Shown piece after piece: positions 9,879 through 16,332 of a DNA stretch of 42,285 bases. The DNA lies in assembly GCA_038209965.1 (NCBI GenBank), contig JBBQXF010000032.1:1-42285 (forward strand). The letters are read 5' to 3'. The translations under genes and the position numbers were made by a program. The notes under the pieces are model-generated. The model worked only from the letters and a program-made list of their open reading frames with translations. It did not search any database and was not told the origin of the DNA. Positions within the stretch are counted from its first letter, which is position 1, and each line of letters begins with the position of its first letter. This DNA comes from JALONO01 sp038209965 (lineage in GTDB: Bacteria > Bacteroidota > Bacteroidia > Cytophagales > Thermoflexibacteraceae).

Positions 9879-9930
9879 TGGGTTTATTTTGTGCAACTTG
9901 CGCAACTGGTTGTTTTTGAAAATAAACCCA
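9879..9930. repeat. 12-bp inverted repeat (stem-loop) in the gene-poor stretch
   Basis: TGGGTTTATTTT (9879-9890) and AAAATAAACCCA (9919-9930) are perfect reverse complements separated by 28 bases that contain a further palindrome, TTGCGCAA (9898-9905). It could be an RNA structure, the end of a lost mobile element or an old terminator; nothing adjacent decides this. Confidence 0.5.
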
Positions 9931-10226
9931 ATTTTCGCTGTGCAAACAAAAAGCTGATTTGGTGGGGCGCAGCTTGGCCACTTTCCACCCGCTTGACCGG
10001 TGCAATAGGTTGACCACCCTCTTGGCGGAAATTTGGACTCGTCAAGGGGCATACGATACCAAACCAAGATCGGATTTTCGTTAACTGAAAAATCAACTAT
10101 TTGAAAATCAAGCAAAAAAATGCGGTTAGTCCCTTAAATCATTTGAATGACCCTTGGTACATTTTCAAGAATGGCCAATCCGCCACTAAGCAGTACCGTC
10201 GTTTTTCAGTTTAAACATTTTGCCAC

Positions 10227-11249
10227 TTGTTTACCATCAGCAATAACGTAAGGGACGCACTCATTGGACTAGTGGTGGGCGATGCCCTTGGCGTACCCGT
10301 GGAATTTGTGGATCGGGACACCTTACAGGCTGCTCCCGTGACCGATATGCGCGGGTATGGGACCCATCATCAGCCACCGGGCACTTGGTCGGATGACGGA
10401 TCGCTCACCCTGTGCTTAGCCGAAAGCTTGTGCCAAGGCTACCAATTGGGCGATATTGCCGAAAAAATGGTGCTTTGGGCCATGCACGATCATTGGACTG
10501 CCCGGGGCTCGCTGTTCGACATCGGCATCACCACCCAAAAATCTATTCGGCGCTTGGCCCATCGGCTGGAAACCCACCAGGCTATTTCACCCATTCCCGA
10601 GGCCGACGCCACCGAGATGGACAATGGAAACGGCTCATTGATGCGGATTTTGCCCTTGGCCTTCTATTTAAAAACCAAACCGGTGGACGAACGCTGGCGG
10701 GTGATAAGCGAGGTTTCTGGCCTCACCCACGGGCATATTCGGGCTTCCGTTGCCTGTTTTATTTACCTTTCGGTGGCCATTCATTTATTGGAAAAGCGAG
10801 ATTTAGCCCAATGCTATGCCAAAATGCAACAGGAAATGCACGCTTTTTTTGACTCCTCTCCCCACGTCCGAACCGCTGAACTCCGCCATTTTGATCGGAT
10901 ATTGCGGGGCAACATCGGTAGCTGCCCCATGAGCGAAATCCAAAGTTCGGGTTACGTGGTGCATACGCTGGAGGCCAGCTTGTGGAGTTTGGCCAATAGT
11001 GAAAATTATGCTGGGGCCGTGCTCAAAGCTGTCAATTTGGGCAAGGACAGTGATACCACAGGGGCCGTGACGGGTGGGTTGGCGGGCCTACTTTATGGTT
11101 TAGAAGACATCCCCGTGCTTTGGGTGGCCAAGTTGGCCCGGAAACAGGAGATCTTGCAATTGGCCGATGCTCTTAACCAAGCAATGGCCAGCGGCAACCA
11201 AAAAAATGACCCAGTCTCAAACCGGGATGGTCAACTTCTCGGCGATTAA
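10227..11249 (+). CDS. ADP-ribosylglycohydrolase family protein (DraG-like)
   Basis: A 340-residue cytoplasmic enzyme of the DraG/ARH family, which removes ADP-ribose from modified proteins, nucleic acids or small molecules using two metal ions. The metal ligands are in place: GDALG at residues 18-22, S55-D56-D57 in GTWSDDGSLTL (usual form T-D-D), NGNGSLMRI in the middle, and D274-S-D276-T-T in GKDSDTTGAVTGGLAG near the C-terminus. There is no ATG in the frame before the conserved region; an in-frame TAA lies at 10212, so the TTG at 10227 is the likely start. Its stop overlaps the stop of the convergent STAS-like gene in a shared TTAA. The target is unknown. Its closeness to a caspase-hydrolase gene 1.4 kb away is noted but unproven as a functional link. 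Confidence 0.88.
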   Translation: MFTISNNVRDALIGLVVGDALGVPVEFVDRDTLQAAPVTDMRGYGTHHQPPGTWSDDGSLTLCLAESLCQGYQLGDIAEKMVLWAMHDHWTARGSLFDIGITTQKSIRRLAHRLETHQAISPIPEADATEMDNGNGSLMRILPLAFYLKTKPVDERWRVISEVSGLTHGHIRASVACFIYLSVAIHLLEKRDLAQCYAKMQQEMHAFFDSSPHVRTAELRHFDRILRGNIGSCPMSEIQSSGYVVHTLEASLWSLANSENYAGAVLKAVNLGKDSDTTGAVTGGLAGLLYGLEDIPVLWVAKLARKQEILQLADALNQAMASGNQKNDPVSNRDGQLLGD

Positions 11250-11689
11250 GGTTGCCGGAGCCAGACCCGGGCAGCGGTATCATCGGTGAAAATGTGGACT
11301 ATTTTTTCTTTTTCAATGCCATTGTTGTGGATCCCGGCGGCTAGGTTCGCGGGCACTACAATAGCATACTTCTTCACGCCCTCTACTTGGCACAAATCAA
11401 TAAAAAAGTCCTCCAGCTTTTTGAGGTTCATCGCTGGAGTTGCCACCAGCACTTCGGCATTGACCAATACCCAATTGAGTTGGACTGAGGCATAACCTTT
11501 GGTAGTGAGGAGATACGTGAGTTTTTCCCGGAGCAACTCTTCGGCGCCCAAGTCCACGTTGGGCCACCGCCAAGTGACCTCAATCCAATATTCATCGCGG
11601 AGCAAATGAACATTCATCCAATCGCTCTGGTAAATGATTTGGTCATCGCTGATAGAATCCCGGTTGACAAAGGCCCTCGTGTTAATCAT
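11246..11689 (-). CDS. SpoIIAA/STAS-like small protein
   Basis: A 147-residue cytoplasmic protein that resembles the STAS/SpoIIAA-like proteins common in Bacteroidota: alternating beta strands and helices, with a central AIVVPANLAAG strand-loop and the typical ending IVHIFTDDTAARVWLRQP (compare F.D...A..WL). These proteins have no known enzymatic activity; some bind lipids or act as anti-anti-sigma-like adaptors. ATG at 11687-11689 is chosen; a longer version from TTG at 11776 adds 29 residues (NNLLPKLLLKERFNHQLD...) and cannot be excluded. The stop codon overlaps that of the upstream convergent DraG-like gene. Confidence 0.6.
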   Translation of the reverse strand: MINTRAFVNRDSISDDQIIYQSDWMNVHLLRDEYWIEVTWRWPNVDLGAEELLREKLTYLLTTKGYASVQLNWVLVNAEVLVATPAMNLKKLEDFFIDLCQVEGVKKYAIVVPANLAAGIHNNGIEKEKIVHIFTDDTAARVWLRQP

Positions 11690-11909
11690 GTCCAATTGAT
11701 GGTTAAACCTCTCTTTTAAAAGCAATTTGGGGAGTAAATTGTTTTGGAACTGACGGTCTATAAGTTGAAAAATCAAGCTTATCAGCTTGGTTGGCCAAGG
11801 TTATCCGACCAGGCTTCCCAACAGTTCAGCAGGCGAAGCAGGCTTTGTAGCAAGTTACGAATTTTTTTGTAATTGCCAAGAAAGTGCGCGCCGTTTTGCC
11901 CAAATTATT

Positions 11910-12368
11910 TCAAAATAGCCCAATAATCTGCGAGCGGCGGTTGTTGAAAACCAGTGCCCCGCCCACGCGCAGGCCGTGCAACTTGGCCCCGATGGGCGAG
12001 GCCAGCGACACGGCAAAATACTCGTCCGGGCCCAAGGTGAGCTTGCCCGCCCCAATGCCCAAGAAAAAGCGCTGGTGTTCGGTGATGACCACGCTGCCCG
12101 GCTGGGCCGTTTGGTGGAGGTGGGCCGCCGTGATCTGGGCCAATTCCTTTTGTAGCTTCAGGGCTTCGGCCAGTTGTTTGGCGTGCAGGTCCCGCTCCAG
12201 TTGCATCATGGCCCGCCCAGTTTCGTACTTGTCGCCGGCACTGCTCTTGCCCTCGGTATTGGCCGAGGCTTGGGCGGCGGCCATTGCGGCCCGCACGTTG
12301 GCCAGCCGCTGGGCCACATAGTCAGCACAGCGGGACAACAATTGGGCTTTGATATCAAGTTCAGTCAT
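11910..12368 (-). CDS. Small protein with GreA/GreB C-terminal-like domain
   Basis: A 152-residue cytoplasmic protein. Residues 1-75 are helical and probably coiled coil, with the conserved-looking stretch SSAGDKYETGRAMMQLERDL; residues 90-152 look like the FKBP-like C-terminal domain of the transcript-cleavage factors GreA/GreB, with AVSLASPIGAKLHGLRVGGALVF aligning to the GreA stretch that reads SPIGRALLGKKVGD. The acidic tip residues that GreA uses inside the polymerase channel are not obvious, so RNA cleavage is not claimed. Such proteins occur widely in Bacteroidota and are often annotated as hypothetical. The gene is divergent from the caspase-hydrolase gene, with 266 bases between them. 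Confidence 0.65.
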   Translation of the reverse strand: MTELDIKAQLLSRCADYVAQRLANVRAAMAAAQASANTEGKSSAGDKYETGRAMMQLERDLHAKQLAEALKLQKELAQITAAHLHQTAQPGSVVITEHQRFFLGIGAGKLTLGPDEYFAVSLASPIGAKLHGLRVGGALVFNNRRSQIIGLF

Positions 12369-12580
12369 GGTGCTTGAGGTTATTTTCAGCCTGCTCCAAT
12401 GGGCGAAGAGTCGGATCTTGCCAGCTTTGCACGGTTAAAGCAGGGTGAAATTGCATTTTTAAAATCAAAAAATTACTTTTCCTTGCAAGTTCCGCCATTC
12501 TGATTAACTTAAACGCCAAATTTAGTGGCTAACCCTCTTCCCAAAATTACTGGAATTGAGAAAATGCGACCGAAGCAAAT

Positions 12581-12613
12581 TTTGTCAGCCAGAATCTAGC
12601 ACTCTTAATTTAT
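12581..12613 (+). promoter_or_regulatory. Candidate promoter of the caspase-hydrolase gene
   Basis: TTTG (12581-12584), 21 bases, then TAATTTAT (12606-12613), which matches TAnnTTTG in six of eight positions counting the two free ones. A start about 7 bases later gives a leader of roughly 15 bases before ATG 12635. Confidence 0.35.
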
Positions 12614-12634
12614 CTCAAAACTACCTTAACCAAC

Positions 12635-15600
12635 ATGTCAAGCGAAAAACGCACGGTTTATGCCCTATTGGTAGGCATTAATGAATACCCAATTCCCCGC
12701 CACAAATTGCGTGGATGCGTAAATGATACCGAGGCTTTTGCCGATTTTTTGGAAAACCGGTGCCAAAGTGAAAACTCCGCCATCAAAATCAAAAAATTAC
12801 TGGACGGCGAGGCCACCCGGGACAATATCCGGGACGGTTTTTTGCAACACTTGGCCCAAGCTACCGAAAATGACGTGGCCCTGTTTTATTTCAGCGGGCA
12901 CGGGGCCCAAGAGCCCGCGCCGCCCGAACTTTGGCACCTTGAACCGGATCGGCTCTGCGAATCCATCGTGTGTGTGGACAGCCGCTTGCCCGGCGGTGGT
13001 GGCAATGGCGATCTGGTCGACAAGGAACTCAGCTACCTGATCTGGGAAGTGAGCAAGCGAAACCCCCATTTGGTGGCCGTAATGGACTGCTGCCACTCGG
13101 GCTCGGGCACTCGGGCAGCGGGCAATGATGCGGAATTGAACATTATTGCCCGGCAGCTCCCTGTATCAGAACGGGGGCGCAGTTGGCAGCAGTACATCGG
13201 TGCCGAATCGTTTGAACTGGTCAACGGCCAGCTTCAAGTGCCCAGTGGCAACCATATTTTGTTGGCAGCGGCCCAAAGCCGGGAGTATGCCAAAGAAACC
13301 ATCTTCGGTGGCCAACAACGCGGCGCATTCAATTTCGCCCTGATCGACACGCTGAGCACGGCCAAGGGCGCGCTCACCTACGAGGATCTGATGACCCGGG
13401 CCAGTGCCAAGGTAATGAGCGCCGTGCGCGAGCAGCACCCCCAGTTAGAGTTTGCCCAGGGTTCTCATGGGCTGGCCCTCAACACCAGCACCAAACAAAC
13501 GTTTTTGGGTGGGGCAGTGGTGGCCAAGCAGGACTACTTTACCGTCCAGTTCCAGCAAGGCCAATGGACGCTCAATGCGGGCGGAGTCCATGGGATCCCC
13601 AAAGCCAACCAGGGACAGGCCACTGTACTGGCCCTCTACCCAGAAGATGCCACGGCCGACGATCTGAAATCTTTTGGCAAAGCGGTTGGCAAAGCCAAAG
13701 TGGTAGCGGTGCTGCCCGAAAAAAGCTTGGTGCTACTGCAAAATTTGCCCGATGACCAAAACGCGATCTATAAGGCCAAGGTGGAACAGATCGGCCTTGC
13801 GCCCATCTTGTTTATTGCCGAGGGCGACGAGGCCGGGCTGGTTTTCGTCCACAATTCGTATAAAGATCAGTCCACCCATTCCCCCTATTTTGCCTTCACC
13901 ACCGATCGCGCTCAGGCCAAGTACCGCCTAGTGGCCGAGCAGGGCAAATACATGGTCAAAACCATGATCGACCATCGGCCACTGGCCCAGCCCATTGCGC
14001 CCTATGACTACATCAGCGCCGCCGGTATCTTGGGCGATCTGGCTACCATTGCCAAATGGGAGCAGACCTTGGCCATCTCCAACCCCGACACCTCTTTCAA
14101 GGACAACCCGGTGAAACTGGAAATGTACGAAGTGCTGGAATCCCAGAAACGGGTGGCCATTCGGGTGGCCGATCAACCTATTTCGGCCACCAACGGCATC
14201 ACCCTCACCTACAAACAGGAAAACGGCAAGTGGAAAGCCCCCAAGTGCCTTTTGCGGGTGGGCAACACCCACGGGCGCGAACTTTACTGCGCCATGCTCT
14301 ACATGGGGGCCGATTATGGGATTGCGGATGAGTTTTTCCCGGCCCAGCTAGTCCCAGCGGGCGGCGAAAGCTGGGCCGATGACAAAAAGACCTTTACTTT
14401 TAGCGTCGATGATCGCTTGGCCAAGGCTGGGGTGCTAGAGGAGACTTTTGTGCTGAAGCTCATTTATAGCACCAACGAGTTCAATTCCAAAGCCTATAAC
14501 CAAGCGGGCCTGCCCCCACCGAGCGAAGAGGGATCCACTACCCGTGGCATGAGCCAAGACGGGGATGAAGAGGACACAGTGGATTGGGCCACTCAGGAAC
14601 TACTGGTGACGGTGGTGCGGCCGCCCGACTCGGTGGAAATAGTGGCTGGGCAAAGTACCCGATTGCCCGGTACGAGCCTGAAAATCCAAAGCCACTCCGG
14701 CCTGAACCACGCAACGGTGGGGCTGATCAGCACTACCCAAGCCACCCGCGATGTAAACGGGGGCTCGGCCATGATCCCCCCCGTGCTGGACGAGGCGGCC
14801 GCAGGGGCCATCACCCCGGTCAAATTTACCGAAGGCCATGCCAATGACCCCGGTCTGAGCATCTTGGAACTCACCGATGTGGCCGACCGCTCGCTGGTGA
14901 ACCACCAACAGCCGCTCATACTGGAAATGAGCCAAGAACTGGGCGAGAATGAAGTCATTATTCCCATGGCCACCGATGGCGAATTTTTCTACCAAGTGGG
15001 TGGCACGGTCAAACTGGCCGGGGGCGGATATGAAATCCACATTGAGGATTTGCCCGAACCTACCCCGGCCGGCACCCGAAGCTTGGGCGGATCGATCAAG
15101 ATCTTGTTCCAGAAGTTTGTCTATGAAAAAATCGGGATGCCCTTCGAGTATCCCATTTTGGCCCAAGCCCAGGCCGTGCCCGAAAAAGAGGACTTCCGGG
15201 TGGAATACAAAAAGGCGGCCGGGGAGATCAAAACCGTTCTTGCCAAACCTGAAACCCAGCGGATTGCGCTGCTGATCCATGGCATGGTGGGCGATACCAA
15301 AGAAATGACCAAAAGCTTCCAACGGGCCAAAATTGAGGAAGCCGGGGTGGTCAAATTGCTGCAGGCCCACTACGATGTCGTGCTGACCTTTGATTATGAA
15401 AACCTGAACACTACCCTCGAGCAAAATGCCACTTCGCTGCAATCGCGCTTGGCTGCCGTCGGCCTTGGCGCTGGCCATGGCAAGACCGTGGACGTGATCG
15501 CCCATAGCGCGGGGGGGTTGATCGCCCGCTACTTTATCGAGAAACTGGGCGGGAATACTGTAGTAAGCCACCTGTTGATGACGGGCACCCCCAACGCGGG

Positions 15601-16096
15601 ATCGCCCATGGCCAACGTAAAGGAATGGGTTTCCATTGCCGTGACCACCGTGTTGAGCAAAGTTTCTTTCGCCATTTGGGGGCTGGGCCCGGCCGTGCTG
15701 CTGTGGAACCAAGCTATGCAAGTAACCGGAGTGGCCTTGGCCCAGCTCAAGCCCGGCTCCGAATTTTTGACCCAACTCAACGAAGGAGCCGTTGATCCGG
15801 GAATCCCTTACACGGTCATTGCTGGCAACACCAGCAAAATCCCGGAAAAAACCATGAAAAACCTATTTGACAAACTCAAAGGGGTGACCGATGTCGGGCT
15901 GCAATGGCTTTATCACGGGGTCAACGATCTGGCGGTGAGCGAGGTAAGCATCAAGAACATTTTGCACAACCCCAATGTGCAATTTTATGATGTTCCGTGC
16001 GACCACCTGAGCTATTTCAATTCGCCGGAAGGACTGGCCGTGCTGGCCCAAGCCATGACCGACCGGGTATTGCGGCCTGCTCCCCCGATCGGCTAG
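12635..16096 (+). CDS. Caspase-like protease fused to a serine alpha/beta hydrolase (lipase-like)
   Basis: A 1153-residue protein without signal peptide. Residues 1-290 are a caspase/metacaspase (C14) domain: YALLVGINEYP at the start, the catalytic His89 in FYFSGHGAQ and Cys153 in VMDCCHSGSGTR, both intact. Residues 290-660 are mostly beta-strand and not recognised, ending in an acidic linker near 628-650 (EEGSTTRGMSQDGDEED). Residues 660-870 are another beta-rich region. Residues 875-1150 are an alpha/beta hydrolase of the lipase/PGAP1 type: oxyanion region LLIHGM (H882), nucleophile S958 in VIAHSAGGL, acid D1098 in VNDLAV and His1124 in CDHLSYF, with a hydrophobic insert near 990-1040 that could be a lid or membrane contact. 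The caspase may release or activate the hydrolase; that is inference. It stands alone between a divergent gene and a terminator. Confidence 0.88.
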   Translation: MSSEKRTVYALLVGINEYPIPRHKLRGCVNDTEAFADFLENRCQSENSAIKIKKLLDGEATRDNIRDGFLQHLAQATENDVALFYFSGHGAQEPAPPELWHLEPDRLCESIVCVDSRLPGGGGNGDLVDKELSYLIWEVSKRNPHLVAVMDCCHSGSGTRAAGNDAELNIIARQLPVSERGRSWQQYIGAESFELVNGQLQVPSGNHILLAAAQSREYAKETIFGGQQRGAFNFALIDTLSTAKGALTYEDLMTRASAKVMSAVREQHPQLEFAQGSHGLALNTSTKQTFLGGAVVAKQDYFTVQFQQGQWTLNAGGVHGIPKANQGQATVLALYPEDATADDLKSFGKAVGKAKVVAVLPEKSLVLLQNLPDDQNAIYKAKVEQIGLAPILFIAEGDEAGLVFVHNSYKDQSTHSPYFAFTTDRAQAKYRLVAEQGKYMVKTMIDHRPLAQPIAPYDYISAAGILGDLATIAKWEQTLAISNPDTSFKDNPVKLEMYEVLESQKRVAIRVADQPISATNGITLTYKQENGKWKAPKCLLRVGNTHGRELYCAMLYMGADYGIADEFFPAQLVPAGGESWADDKKTFTFSVDDRLAKAGVLEETFVLKLIYSTNEFNSKAYNQAGLPPPSEEGSTTRGMSQDGDEEDTVDWATQELLVTVVRPPDSVEIVAGQSTRLPGTSLKIQSHSGLNHATVGLISTTQATRDVNGGSAMIPPVLDEAAAGAITPVKFTEGHANDPGLSILELTDVADRSLVNHQQPLILEMSQELGENEVIIPMATDGEFFYQVGGTVKLAGGGYEIHIEDLPEPTPAGTRSLGGSIKILFQKFVYEKIGMPFEYPILAQAQAVPEKEDFRVEYKKAAGEIKTVLAKPETQRIALLIHGMVGDTKEMTKSFQRAKIEEAGVVKLLQAHYDVVLTFDYENLNTTLEQNATSLQSRLAAVGLGAGHGKTVDVIAHSAGGLIARYFIEKLGGNTVVSHLLMTGTPNAGSPMANVKEWVSIAVTTVLSKVSFAIWGLGPAVLLWNQAMQVTGVALAQLKPGSEFLTQLNEGAVDPGIPYTVIAGNTSKIPEKTMKNLFDKLKGVTDVGLQWLYHGVNDLAVSEVSIKNILHNPNVQFYDVPCDHLSYFNSPEGLAVLAQAMTDRVLRPAPPIG

Positions 16097-16111
16097 GCCC
16101 AATCTATGCCC

Positions 16112-16155
16112 CAATCAGGCCGGGAACTCCCCATGCGGGATTTCCGGCCTGATTG
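16112..16155 (+). terminator. Hairpin after the caspase-hydrolase gene
   Basis: CAATCAGGCCGG (16112-16123) and CCGGCCTGATTG (16144-16155) are perfect 12-bp arms around a 20-base loop that can form a small inner stem (TCCC/GGGA). Followed by TTTGGG, a short T run, so termination is likely but not of the strongest type. Confidence 0.7.
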
Positions 16156-16250
16156 TTTGGGCATCAGCAGTGGATCAAACGCAGTGTCAAGTATTATGAC
16201 AAATTTTTAACTGTATAACTGATTGATTAAAAGATACATTTGTTTATGCG

Positions 16251-16269
16251 AATATACAACTTGTATATT
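16251..16269. promoter_or_regulatory. 19-base palindrome overlapping the sucA -33 box (operator candidate)
   Basis: AATATACAA-C-TTGTATATT: two perfect 9-bp arms around one base. The right arm begins exactly with the TTG -33 box of the sucA promoter, so a dimeric repressor bound here would block RNA polymerase. The regulator is not encoded nearby and the site has not been matched to a known one. Confidence 0.6.
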
Positions 16270-16290
16270 TATCAAAACCACCTACCTTTG
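16261..16290 (+). promoter_or_regulatory. Consensus Bacteroidota promoter of sucA-sucB
   Basis: TTG at 16261-16263, 19 bases, TACCTTTG at 16283-16290: both boxes and the spacing fit the Bacteroidota primary sigma consensus exactly. The expected start near 16297 gives a leader of about 36 bases before ATG 16333. Confidence 0.75.
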
Positions 16291-16332
16291 TGTACTTTTG
16301 GATAACGAGCACTATTTCGGTCTCATTTGCTT

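Larger units (their letters stand above)
8932..10226. other. 1.3-kb stretch without a convincing gene
   Basis: Between the rhamnosidase start and the ADP-ribosylglycohydrolase gene no reading frame has both a plausible start and recognisable protein character. It holds a probable coding remnant (9202-9483, minus), a GC-rich piece around 9640-9770 with a C7 run and an imperfect inverted repeat near 9708-9737, a 12-bp stem-loop (9879-9930), and two short repeats of GCCGATCTTGG near 9136 and 9170. The mix of AT-rich and GC-rich pieces suggests accumulated debris of older genes or mobile elements. Confidence 0.6.

Noticed and set aside
14600..15775. A 391-residue minus-strand frame inside the caspase-hydrolase gene
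   Set aside because: Antisense shadow; the plus strand carries the complete hydrolase triad here.
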